The translations under genes and the position numbers were made by a program. Shown here piece after piece: positions 7,810-15,715 of a DNA stretch of 37,528 bases. Numbering within the stretch: position 1 is the stretch's first letter; every line of letters starts with the position of its first letter. The stretch is taken from assembly GCA_031400775.1 (NCBI GenBank), contig JANNQN010000033.1, positions 1 to 37,528 on the forward strand. The letters are read 5' to 3'. A model generated the notes under the pieces. That model saw nothing but the letters and a program-made list of their open reading frames with translations, had not been told where the DNA came from and did not search any database. This DNA comes from PALSA-1355 sp031400775. Lineage in GTDB: Bacteria > Planctomycetota > Planctomycetia > Pirellulales > PALSA-1355.

Positions 7810-8946
7810 ATGCGCAAGCTCTGTCGCCGTCTCGCGTGCTTGATTCCGCTGGCCCTCGTGTGTGCACAGCCAGTTCGGCTGGCCTCGCTTTCGGCTGAGG
7901 AAGTGGTCGAAGACACGGTTGTGGCCGAGGAGGAGCCGCTGTCGTCGGAAGAAACTTCTGGCTCGGAATCGGCCGCCAAACCAGACGACCGCGCGGCGCA
8001 AAAATCTCTCTCCTCGGCCAAGAACCGCTATGCCGTGCCCGACGCCGCGCTCGAGCTGTTCGATCCGCGGACTTATCGCCTGAAGGTCGTGATTCGCATC
8101 GAGGCGACCGACGGTGCGGTGAAGAACGTCATTGCCACCGGGCCGATTCCGATGGACTGGCCCGAGCAGCGCGTGCGTTTGATCAGCCAGAAGATCAGCC
8201 CGCAGTGCAAGGTGAGCGAGCAGATTCTCAAGGGTCAGGCTGCGCTCATCAAGTTTCAAGTGCCGCAGATTCCCAAGGGGGGATCCGTGTTTGTCGAACG
8301 GCTCTACGAGATCACGCGCTACCGCACGAAATTCTCAATGGGCGCCGACGAGCTGAAGTTTGCGCGTGGAGTTCCCGCCGAGCTGAAAGACCAGGTGGCC
8401 GGGGCCGCGCCCGGGGTCGAAACCAAGAGTCCGCAAATGATCGAGCTGTCCGAGGCCTTGCGCAAGGTCAGCCAGGACTCGAACGCCTGGGACACGATCA
8501 AGACATTTTGGAGTTGGACCCGCGACAACGTGAAGTTCGAGAACGGCGATTTTCGCGGCGCGCTCTATGCGATCGAGAATCGTTGCGGCGACTGCGAGGA
8601 GATGAGCGCGCTTTTCGTGGGCTTGTGCCGCCTGTCGGGCATTCCGGCGCGAACCGTATGGGTCGAGAGCCACGATTACCCCGAGTTCTATCTGGTCGAC
8701 AAGCAGGGCCGCGGACACTGGATTCCGGTGCAAGTCGTGGGGCCTCCCTGGTTCGGCGAAATCACGGAATATCGACCTATCTTTCAAAAGGGAGATCGCT
8801 TCTACGATCCCCTGCAAAAGACCTACGTCCGCTATGTGCCGCACACGGTTAAGGGATCGGACGGCAAAGCCCCCAAGGTGGATTTCCGTCACGAAATCAT
8901 CGCCGACTCGGATATCAACGGCCCTTCTTACAACAACCCGAACTAG
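7810..8946 (+). CDS. Exported transglutaminase-like domain protein
   Basis: 378 residues. The ATG at 7810 gives a signal peptide: MRKLCRRLACLIPLALVCA, basic then hydrophobic. It is followed by an acidic, low-complexity stretch (EEVVEDTVVAEEEPLSSEE), a beta-rich region about 75-200, and a transglutaminase core about 215-340. The nucleophile is Cys262 in NRCGDCEEMSALFVGLCRLSGIPAR and the likely histidine is His288 in SHDYPEFYLVD. The residue expected to be the catalytic Asp is Gln308 in GHWIPVQ, which is unusual. These proteins act outside the cytoplasm as transamidases or peptidases; the substrate is unknown. It heads an operon with the DUF1549 and DUF1501 genes. An upstream reading frame is open but lacks a sensible N-terminus. 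Confidence 0.82.
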   Translation: MRKLCRRLACLIPLALVCAQPVRLASLSAEEVVEDTVVAEEEPLSSEETSGSESAAKPDDRAAQKSLSSAKNRYAVPDAALELFDPRTYRLKVVIRIEATDGAVKNVIATGPIPMDWPEQRVRLISQKISPQCKVSEQILKGQAALIKFQVPQIPKGGSVFVERLYEITRYRTKFSMGADELKFARGVPAELKDQVAGAAPGVETKSPQMIELSEALRKVSQDSNAWDTIKTFWSWTRDNVKFENGDFRGALYAIENRCGDCEEMSALFVGLCRLSGIPARTVWVESHDYPEFYLVDKQGRGHWIPVQVVGPPWFGEITEYRPIFQKGDRFYDPLQKTYVRYVPHTVKGSDGKAPKVDFRHEIIADSDINGPSYNNPN

Positions 8947-8982
8947 CCGGAACACGGTTCCCGGTTTGAGGTTCTTTTTGCG

Positions 8983-10638
8983 ATGACGCGGACCCGAGCG
9001 TGTTTTTCTGTCGCGGTCGCTTTGATTGCGATTGTCGTCACCGGTCCGACACTCGCCGACGAGGCTTCCGTCGACAGCGAGCAACAGTTAATCGAGCGGC
9101 GCGAGAAGCGGCTGGGCGCGTTGCCGGCGCCGCCCAGCCCGCCGACGGTTGAGGAGCAGACGTTCAATCCGATCGATCAGTTCATTGTCGCCGGTTGGAG
9201 CAAAGCGTCGGGCGGCCCCAGCCCGCAGTTGTGCGACGATGCCACGTTCCTTCGGCGGGTTTATCTCGACGTCATCGGCGTGATCCCCGCGTCGACCGAG
9301 GTGAACCGCTTTTTGGCATCGCCGGCCAACCAGGCCAAGCGCGAGAAGCTGGTCGATCAACTGCTCGCCCGCAAGAACGACTATGCGGCGCATTGGACGC
9401 CATTTTGGGAAGACGCGCTGGCGAGTCAGAACGTCTCGGCGCAGGGCGGTATTCTGACGCGCGGCAACTATCGCGATTGGCTGTTGGCGAGTTTCGAGGC
9501 GAATCGTCCGTACGACGTGCTGGTGGCCGAATTGCTCGATCCGACGATGCCGGGTCGCAAAACCCCCGAGACCGAGGACGTCCTGGGCGTGAAGTTCACG
9601 ATCGAATACGTGCGCAACGACGATCCCACTGCCACGCTGCAAACGGCCGCCAACGTCGCGCAGTTGTTCCTCGGCACCAGCATGAAATGCGCCAGTTGCC
9701 ACGATCATTTCGAGAACGAGGAATGGCCTCAGGACCGTTTTTTGGCGTTTGCGGGCCTGTTTTCGCAGAGCGACCTGGAGCACGTGCGCTGCGAGATGAA
9801 GAGCGGTCGCACCGTGGCGGCCGCGTTTCCTTTCGAGCTGCCCGATGCCGTGGCCGACGTTCCGGCCGACTTGCCCGGCCGACTACACATGGTGGCGCAA
9901 GCGATCACCGATCCGGCCAATCCGCGCTTCGCCCGTTCGATCGTCAATCGATTGTGGAAGCGGTATCTCGGATTGGGATTATTCGAGCCGGCGGATGATT
10001 TCCGCCTCGACGTATCGCCCAGTCATCCGGAGTTGCTGGACTGGCTGGCGCGCGATTTTGTCACGCACGGCTGCGATTTGAAGCACACGATTCGCCTGAT
10101 TCTGACCAGCCGCACGTACCAGCTTCGCTACGATCCGCGGTTGGAAGACCATTTCGACATCGGCAAGAAGGACCAGCCGCGCTACTATCGCTCGCCCGCT
10201 TTGCGCCGGCTGACGGCGGAGCAGTTTTTGGATAGCGTCCGCGTGGCCACCAGCGGCCAGTTTGTGGCCGCCGAGCGATCCTTTCTCGACAACCGATCCA
10301 CGGCGTTGGGCCGCGCGCTGGGTCGACCCGCATCGCGCAACGAGATCAGCACGGCCCGGCCGGACGACGCGGCCGTCGTGCAGGCCCTGGAATTGCTCAA
10401 CGGCCCGGAGTTGCACGGCATGATCTATTCGAATCCGCTGTTCACTGCCGCCGCCGGTAAACAAGATCCCCGCCGGCTGGTCGACCGGCTGTATCGCGCC
10501 GCGCTCTCCCGGCCGGCCACGACGCCCGAGAAGAACGCCGGTCGCGCGATGTTGCAAGCCGCCGAGTCGCCCGACGAGGGCATGCAGGATGTGCTGTGGG
10601 CGCTGGTGTGCAGTCCCGAGTTTCAATACATCAAGTAG
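8983..10638 (+). CDS. DUF1549/DUF1553 domain protein (exported, CxxCH motif)
   Basis: 551 residues. A signal peptide covers about the first 25 residues (ending near TLADEA). The DUF1549 region is about 50-280 (FNPIDQFIVAGW; FLRRVYLDVIGVIPA) and the DUF1553 region about 290-550 (RFARSIVNRLWKRYLGLGLFEPADDF). A single haem-binding-type motif CASCHDHF begins at Cys236, as is usual for this family, although haem binding has not been shown from sequence. It lacks the N-terminal planctomycete cytochrome domain that many longer relatives carry. The function of the family is unknown, but it is strongly expanded in Planctomycetota and usually sits immediately before a DUF1501 gene, as here (7 bp gap). 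Confidence 0.88.
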   Translation: MTRTRACFSVAVALIAIVVTGPTLADEASVDSEQQLIERREKRLGALPAPPSPPTVEEQTFNPIDQFIVAGWSKASGGPSPQLCDDATFLRRVYLDVIGVIPASTEVNRFLASPANQAKREKLVDQLLARKNDYAAHWTPFWEDALASQNVSAQGGILTRGNYRDWLLASFEANRPYDVLVAELLDPTMPGRKTPETEDVLGVKFTIEYVRNDDPTATLQTAANVAQLFLGTSMKCASCHDHFENEEWPQDRFLAFAGLFSQSDLEHVRCEMKSGRTVAAAFPFELPDAVADVPADLPGRLHMVAQAITDPANPRFARSIVNRLWKRYLGLGLFEPADDFRLDVSPSHPELLDWLARDFVTHGCDLKHTIRLILTSRTYQLRYDPRLEDHFDIGKKDQPRYYRSPALRRLTAEQFLDSVRVATSGQFVAAERSFLDNRSTALGRALGRPASRNEISTARPDDAAVVQALELLNGPELHGMIYSNPLFTAAAGKQDPRRLVDRLYRAALSRPATTPEKNAGRAMLQAAESPDEGMQDVLWALVCSPEFQYIK

Positions 10639-10645
10639 AAAAGTT

Positions 10646-12151
10646 ATGGCCAGGCGAATGGATCGCAGACGATTCCTGGGGCAATCGCTGGCCGGCGGAG
10701 GCGCCTGGTGCATGACCGGAATGTTGCCCGGCTTTGCCACCGATCGCGCGAGGGCGGCCGAGGCGGCGCGCGCGGCCCAGCTTGCAACCCGGGCCGATTC
10801 GGTGATCTTCATCTGGCTGCCGGGCGGAATCGCCCAGACCGATACCTGGGATCCCAAAGAGCACACGCCTTTCGAACCGGGCATGAAAGGCAGCCAACTG
10901 TTGGGCACCTGCCCGTCGATTGCCACCAGCGTCGACGGGCTGCGGATCGGCGAGGGCTTGGAGAATATCGCCTCCGTGATGCATCACGGCACGGTGCTCC
11001 GCAGCCTGACCAACGAGACAAAATTTGGCGCGGTTCATCTCAAGGCCCAGCACTACATGCTGACAGGATACTTGTTTCCGGTGGGGCTGAAAGCGCCCAG
11101 CATGGGCGCGGCCGTGGGGCGGACAATGGGCCCGCGGGCGGAAAACGTGCCGCCGTATATCTACATCGGCCGCGACATCGACACCAGCGACGCCGAGAAG
11201 CAGTTTATCAGCGAATGCATCGGCCCGGGCTTTTACGGCGTGAAGCACGCGCCGTTCATGATCCCCGATCCGACCGAAGGCCTGGCCACACTCAGCGCTG
11301 CCGCCGGCATGAGCCGCGAGCGGCTCGATCGACGTATGAAGTATCTGAATTCGCTCGGGCAGCTTTCGTCTGAGCCGCTGCGCAATGCGCCCAAAGCCCA
11401 GGACTATCAAAGGATCATGGAGTCGGCCCGCGCGATGATGGATTCGCCGGTCAAGCGGGCTTTCGACTATGCCAAGGAAGAGAAGCCGGCCACGCTGGCG
11501 GGCTACGAACCGCGCATCGCCCGCGGCGACGTGCAGGATACGAGCTACTATTTTGGCAAGCGATTCGGCCACGGTTTGTTGCTCGCGCGGCGACTGGTCG
11601 AGGCCGGTGCCCGGTTTGTGCAGGTCGAATATCAGTACGGCCCGTTCAAGGGCTTCGACATGCACGAAGACGGCCACTCGCGCATGAAGGAAATGAAGAG
11701 CCAGATCGACGGACCGATCGCGCGGTTAATTTTGGACCTGGCCGAACGAGGTTTGCTCGAACGCACGCTGGTCGTCGTGGCCAGCGAATTTGGCCGCACG
11801 ATCGCCAACCAACCGAAGGCCGGCGTCGAGCCAATCGGCTTCGCCGAGGCCCAGTCAGGTGAGAACCTCGTCATCGAAGACAAGAAGATGTACGGCTTCC
11901 ATGGGCATTTTTCGAGCGCCAACTCCCTGCTGTTCTTCGGCGGTGGATTCAAGAAGGGATTCGCCTACGGTCGCACGGCCGATCGTCATCCCATGCTGCC
12001 GGTCGAAAACTCGGTGGCGCTGACCGACGTGCATGCCACGATTTACAAGGCCCTGGGCATTGCGGCCGACGCGAACTTCGTCACCGAGGGCCGGCCGTTC
12101 TATCTGACCAAAGACGGCAAGGGCAAGGCGATCGACGCCCTGCTGGCATAG
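10646..12151 (+). CDS. DUF1501 protein (Tat-exported, sulfatase-like fold)
   Basis: 501 residues from the ATG at 10646; an ATG four codons later is equally possible. The N-terminus MDRRRFLGQSLAGGGAWCM carries a twin-arginine signal (RRRFLG) followed by a hydrophobic stretch. The body matches DUF1501 (FIWLPGGIAQTDTWDPKEHTPF near the start; VVASEFGRTI in the middle; ALTDVHATIYKALGI near the end). That is an alkaline-phosphatase-like fold related to sulfatases but without a known activity. It follows the DUF1549 gene by 7 bp and is the last gene of the operon. Phylum-typical pairs like this have been suggested to act on complex polysaccharides, which remains an inference. Confidence 0.88.
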   Translation: MARRMDRRRFLGQSLAGGGAWCMTGMLPGFATDRARAAEAARAAQLATRADSVIFIWLPGGIAQTDTWDPKEHTPFEPGMKGSQLLGTCPSIATSVDGLRIGEGLENIASVMHHGTVLRSLTNETKFGAVHLKAQHYMLTGYLFPVGLKAPSMGAAVGRTMGPRAENVPPYIYIGRDIDTSDAEKQFISECIGPGFYGVKHAPFMIPDPTEGLATLSAAAGMSRERLDRRMKYLNSLGQLSSEPLRNAPKAQDYQRIMESARAMMDSPVKRAFDYAKEEKPATLAGYEPRIARGDVQDTSYYFGKRFGHGLLLARRLVEAGARFVQVEYQYGPFKGFDMHEDGHSRMKEMKSQIDGPIARLILDLAERGLLERTLVVVASEFGRTIANQPKAGVEPIGFAEAQSGENLVIEDKKMYGFHGHFSSANSLLFFGGGFKKGFAYGRTADRHPMLPVENSVALTDVHATIYKALGIAADANFVTEGRPFYLTKDGKGKAIDALLA

Positions 12152-12194
12152 CGCCGGATTGTTCCCACGCAATATCGGGCAGCGAGAATTCCGT

Positions 12195-12602
12195 TTACGG
12201 CTTAGCGCTGCCGCCCATTTTGCGCCAACTCCAAAATCCAAATGCCGCCGCGGCAAGTTCAGCCGGTATCAGCAAAATCGCCGTCGTGATGAACAACGGT
12301 TGGCCGTCGCCGGCGGGCAGGTGGCTCACGTGATCCGGGCTCACTTCGATGAAGTGATAGTAAATGCCGAAAAGCATGCCCGCGAGCATCGAGGTCCAGA
12401 GCAGTAGCGCTCCCTGACGTGCGTAGCGCGTCCAATAGAGTACGAGGGCGATGAAAGGCGCGATGGTGATTAGGACGATGACAAACGTCTGCTGAATGGG
12501 ACTCAGGCCGACGCCCAAGTGTTCGTGAGCCATGCCGTGCAGGGTGGCAATCCCCTGTCGTAAGACGATCAAGAACGTGGCAATCGCAGCGGCGTGTTTC
12601 AT
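12195..12602 (-). CDS. Small integral membrane protein coupled to rhamnulokinase
   Basis: 135 residues with four hydrophobic segments: about 5-20, 33-55 (TFVIVLITIAPFIALVLYW), 63-85 and 103-125. The loop after the first segment contains HGMAHEHLG, and SPDHVSHLP follows the third. The start codon overlaps the rhamnulokinase stop in an ATGA, so the two are translationally coupled and made from one mRNA. I do not recognise the family. The histidine-rich extracytoplasmic loops could bind metal, and a role in sugar uptake is conceivable from context only. The longer frame that runs back to 12902 is not the real start, because it lies inside the kinase gene. Confidence 0.7.
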   Translation of the reverse strand: MKHAAAIATFLIVLRQGIATLHGMAHEHLGVGLSPIQQTFVIVLITIAPFIALVLYWTRYARQGALLLWTSMLAGMLFGIYYHFIEVSPDHVSHLPAGDGQPLFITTAILLIPAELAAAAFGFWSWRKMGGSAKP

Positions 12603-14092
12603 CGCTTCACCAGAGAGTTGATTTTGGAGAACGCGGCGTCCCACTGGGCAGCGTGGCGCGGCTCGTAACGTTCCAGCGCAAAGCTGTCCGCGACCAGTTG
12701 TCGGGCCTCGGCGATCGAACCCAAGTCGCCTGCCGCGATCGCTTGCACGAGCACGTTGCCGATCGCGGTGGCTTCGACGGGCCCGGCCAACACGGTCCGT
12801 TGGCAGGCGTCGGCCGTGGCCTGGCACAATTGCCGGTTCTGGCTGCCGCCGCCCACGACGTGGATCGTTTCGATGCGCCCGCCGACAAGCTCTTCCAACC
12901 ACCCCAGCACCATTCGGTATCGCAGCGCCAGACTCTCAAGCGCGCAGCGCAGCACGGCGCCGGGTTCGGTTGGAACCGTCTGGCCGGTGCGGGCGCAAAA
13001 GTCGCGAATGGCGGCCGGCATGTCCGAGGGAACCAGGAACGAGGCATCGTCGGGATCGATCAGTGACACGAGCGGCTTGGCCGCGGCTGTGAGGCGATTG
13101 AGATCGTCCCAACTGTGGTTTCCGCCCTGTTGGTTCCATACCCGGCGGCATTCTTGAACGAGCCACAGGCCCGCGATGTTTTTCAGCAGGCGCGTCGTGC
13201 CGCCGACGCCACCTTCGTTCGTGAAATTCAGTGCGAGGCACTTGTCGTTGATGATTGGGCGCGGCACTTCGGCGCCCATCAGCGACCAGGTTCCCGAGCT
13301 GATGTAGCACCAGTTGGGGCGCTCGCTCGTGGGGCCGACGGCCGGAACCGCCATCACGGCGCTGGCGGTGTCATGCGTGCCGGGCAGTACAACATTGACG
13401 CCGGCCAGACCCGATTCGGCCGCGACATCCGCTCGCAGCGGTCCCAGAGTCGTGCCGGGCGGCGCTATGCGGCCCAGAATCCGCTCGGGGATATCAAACT
13501 CGGTCAACAACTCTCGAGCCCAGTCGTTTCTGCGCGGATCGAAAAACTGGGTGGTCGTGGCATTGGTCAATTCGTTGGCCTTTTCGCCGGTCAACAGCCA
13601 GTGGAACAGATCTCCCATCATCAAGAGCGACTCGGCGCTATCCAAAAGCGACGATCCGCCGAGGCGCATGGCCCACAATTGATAGAGCGTGTTGAACTGC
13701 ATGAATTGCAGGCCGGTGCTGGCGAAGATCCGCTCGCGCGGCACGACACCGAAGGCGCGCTCGAGCAACCCATCGGTGCGCCGATCGCGATAGTGGGCCG
13801 GATTGGCCAGCAGTTCGTCGCCGCGGCCCAGCAGCCCAAAATCGACCCCCCAGGTGTCGACCCCGACGCTGGCAATTTCGCCCAACCCCGCGTCGCGGGC
13901 AGCCCGAAGGCCGTGGCGGACGTGATTCCACTGAGCCAGCAGGTCCCAATACAAGCGGCCGGCCGCTGGCGTAGGGCCGTTTTGGAATCGGTAGGCCTCG
14001 GTGAGTCGCAGCACCTGACCATCGAAGGCACCGGCCATGTGGCGGCCGCTGGAGGCACCGATATCGATCGCCAGATAGACGCGCTGTGCCAT
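12599..14092 (-). CDS. rhaB: Rhamnulokinase (FGGY sugar kinase)
   Basis: 497 residues, the usual length for the family. The N-terminal FGGY phosphate-binding motif is AIDIGASSGRHMAG, followed by VGVDTWGVDFGLL. The second half carries ATP-binding motifs of the actin-like fold: PGTHDTASAVMAVP, YISSGTWSLMG and VVGGGSQNRQLCQATAD. The segment from DTWGVDF to FQFMQFNTLYQL is characteristic of rhamnulokinase, which phosphorylates L-rhamnulose at C1 in rhamnose catabolism. No isomerase, aldolase or transporter for rhamnose lies in the window. Downstream it is coupled to a small membrane protein by a 4-nt overlap. It is divergent from the APS reductase gene, and I found no convincing promoter of its own in the 277 bp between them. 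Confidence 0.9.
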   Translation of the reverse strand: MAQRVYLAIDIGASSGRHMAGAFDGQVLRLTEAYRFQNGPTPAAGRLYWDLLAQWNHVRHGLRAARDAGLGEIASVGVDTWGVDFGLLGRGDELLANPAHYRDRRTDGLLERAFGVVPRERIFASTGLQFMQFNTLYQLWAMRLGGSSLLDSAESLLMMGDLFHWLLTGEKANELTNATTTQFFDPRRNDWARELLTEFDIPERILGRIAPPGTTLGPLRADVAAESGLAGVNVVLPGTHDTASAVMAVPAVGPTSERPNWCYISSGTWSLMGAEVPRPIINDKCLALNFTNEGGVGGTTRLLKNIAGLWLVQECRRVWNQQGGNHSWDDLNRLTAAAKPLVSLIDPDDASFLVPSDMPAAIRDFCARTGQTVPTEPGAVLRCALESLALRYRMVLGWLEELVGGRIETIHVVGGGSQNRQLCQATADACQRTVLAGPVEATAIGNVLVQAIAAGDLGSIAEARQLVADSFALERYEPRHAAQWDAAFSKINSLVKR

Positions 14093-14303
14093 GACGATTC
14101 ACTTGTTATCGCTGCGGAGAAACGCCCCGGGCCGGACAGAATCCGGCCGCGCCGCTCAACATGACTTGTCCGTTTGCCGTCGTCAAGATCCGCACTAGAT
14201 TGGACTTGCGACGAATCCTGCCGATCTGGAAATTCGACCGACGAACCGTTACAAGCTGAAGAATCGGCCACGATATGCCGATAATGCCGATTAGCTGCTA
14301 TAG

Positions 14304-14332
14304 TTGACTTAGATTACTAACATAAGTATCAT
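14304..14332 (+). promoter_or_regulatory. Promoter of the APS reductase gene
   Basis: TTGACT at 14304-14309, a 17-bp spacer, then TATCAT at 14327-14332 (five of six matches to each consensus box). Transcription should start near 14339, giving a 30-nt leader before the annotated ATG. Confidence 0.7.
14307..14327. promoter_or_regulatory. Candidate operator dyad inside the APS reductase promoter
   Basis: The 21 bp between the promoter boxes form a dyad centred on C14317: ACTTA, two bases, TTA, C, TAA, two bases, TAAGT. Eight of ten position pairs are complementary. It overlaps the -35 edge, the whole spacer and the first base of the -10, an ideal place for a repressor. The obvious candidate is the Rrf2 regulator encoded just downstream, since Rrf2/CymR proteins bind AT-rich dyads. 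I did not find the same dyad before the ATP sulfurylase gene. Confidence 0.5.
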
Positions 14333-14369
14333 TCAATTCACCCGTTGGCCTTCATAGAAGTAGCTAAGG

Positions 14370-15158
14370 ATGACACTTACGCCCATGACGGCGACCACCA
14401 GCGTAGGCCCGATGCAGCCTGTAATCCTCCCCGAAAAGGCGGCCCCCCCGATTGTTGCGGCTACGCCCGAGTTGCTCGAGGAATTGGCGGAGCATAGCCG
14501 ACGGTTGGATCGTTCGTCGCCGCAAGAGATCCTTGCTTGGGCGGTTCAAAAGTACTTTCCCAAGCTGACCATGGCCACGGCATTTGGGCCGGAGGGCTGC
14601 GTCATCATTCATTTGCTGGCCGGCATCGAGCCTCGAACCCACGTCTTCAACCTCGACACCGGTTACCAGTTCAAAGAAACGCTGGAACTGCGAGACCGGA
14701 TCGCCCAGCGCTACGGCATCGAGGTGGAGATGCGAAGTGCACCGACGACCGTGGCGCAATATGAAGCGCTACACGGCGGGCCATTGTATCAGTCGAATCC
14801 CGATCAGTGCTGCCGCGATCGCAAGGTCAAGGTTTTGCGCGAGAGCGTCGTGGGTTGGAACGCCTGGATGAGCGGCATTCGCCGCGACCAAAGCTCCGAT
14901 CGGGCCAACGCTCCGATTGTCGACTGGGACAGCAAGTTCGGCCTGGTCAAGATCAGCCCGTTGGCCAATTGGACGAAGAAGGACGTTTGGAAGATCATCA
15001 CCGACGAGAACATTCCTTACAACCCGCTGCACGATCAGGGCTATACGAGCATCGGCTGCTGGCCGTGCACTAGGGCCGTGATGTTCGGCGAGGACGAGCG
15101 GGCCGGCCGCTGGAGCGGCACCGCCAAGAATGAGTGCGGTCTGCACACCAAGGATTGA
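14370..15158 (+). CDS. cysH: Adenylylsulfate (APS) reductase, assimilatory, [4Fe-4S] type
   Basis: 262 residues. PAPS/APS reductase fold of the adenine nucleotide alpha-hydrolase family: TMATAFGPEGCVIIHLL near 68-84, HVFNLDTGYQF at 91-101. The cluster ligands are Cys147-Cys148 (DQCCRDRKV) and Cys230/Cys233 (GCWPCTR). This CC plus CxxC set marks enzymes that hold a [4Fe-4S] cluster and reduce APS rather than PAPS. Catalytic Cys256 is in ECGLHTKD. It reduces APS to sulfite with thioredoxin, after the ATP sulfurylase encoded nearby. The start is uncertain: AAGG abuts the ATG at 14370, and ATGs at 14385 and 14412 are alternatives. The first 30 residues look non-conserved. Confidence 0.92.
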   Translation: MTLTPMTATTSVGPMQPVILPEKAAPPIVAATPELLEELAEHSRRLDRSSPQEILAWAVQKYFPKLTMATAFGPEGCVIIHLLAGIEPRTHVFNLDTGYQFKETLELRDRIAQRYGIEVEMRSAPTTVAQYEALHGGPLYQSNPDQCCRDRKVKVLRESVVGWNAWMSGIRRDQSSDRANAPIVDWDSKFGLVKISPLANWTKKDVWKIITDENIPYNPLHDQGYTSIGCWPCTRAVMFGEDERAGRWSGTAKNECGLHTKD

Positions 15159-15268
15159 GACGGACTTTAGACCGCTCAATCGATTTCGGGCGATGGCCGC
15201 GGTGAGTTTTTGTTGGAAACGGCCTCGCTAGCGCCAGGTCCAGGCAATCGCACGATCGTGTCGTCGCT

Positions 15269-15697
15269 ATGAAGGTATCGGCCAAAACTGAATATGCCTG
15301 TCTGGCAATGATGGAATTGGCCGCGCACTATGGCTCGGGCGAGCCTGTGCGGATCCGCAGTATCGCCGACGAACACGGCATCCCCTCGCGCTTTCTCGTG
15401 CAGATCCTGCTGCAGCTCAAGGGCGCCGGTTTCGTGGCCAGCACGCGCGGGGCCTCGGGCGGATATCAGCTCGTCAAACCGCCGGAAGGAATCACGCTGG
15501 GCGAAGTCATGTCGGTGATCGAAGGCCAGGAGACCGAAGTCACGAGCACCGTCACGACCAACTCGCCTACGGCCCGCGTGCTGGTGCAAGTCTGGCGCGA
15601 AGTGGCGCAAGTGCAACACGACGCGTTGCGCGCGATCACATTTGGCGACCTGGTGTCGCGCATCAAGCGGCAAACCGAGAACATGTTCTACATCTAG
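15269..15697 (+). CDS. Rrf2-family transcriptional regulator (CymR-like)
   Basis: 142 residues, typical length. The winged-helix domain begins MKVSAKTEYACLAMMELAAHY, continues with the recognition region SIADEHGIPSRFLVQILLQLKGAGFV and the wing STRGASGGYQLVKPP. A helical dimerisation segment follows (GEVMSVIEGQE). The only cysteine is Cys11, so the three-cysteine Fe-S site of IscR/NsrR is absent, which points to a CymR-like, cluster-free regulator. CymR controls cysteine and sulfur metabolism, and this gene lies between APS reductase and ATP sulfurylase, so I infer that it controls sulfate assimilation. It is 110 bp downstream of the reductase gene and converges with the sulfurylase gene, 18 bp apart. 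Confidence 0.88.
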   Translation: MKVSAKTEYACLAMMELAAHYGSGEPVRIRSIADEHGIPSRFLVQILLQLKGAGFVASTRGASGGYQLVKPPEGITLGEVMSVIEGQETEVTSTVTTNSPTARVLVQVWREVAQVQHDALRAITFGDLVSRIKRQTENMFYI

Positions 15698-15715
15698 CCG
15701 CGCGGGCGATTCGCC

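Noticed and set aside
12195..12902. 235-residue version of the small membrane protein
   Set aside because: The extra 100 codons lie within the rhamnulokinase coding region and lack hydrophobic or conserved features; the ATGA overlap start is much better.
13115..14164. 349-codon open frame antisense to rhamnulokinase
   Set aside because: Composition is random and it lies opposite conserved kinase motifs.
14370..15158. PAPS-specific reductase
   Set aside because: The CC and CxxC cysteines for a [4Fe-4S] cluster are present, which marks APS-using enzymes, and no APS kinase is seen.
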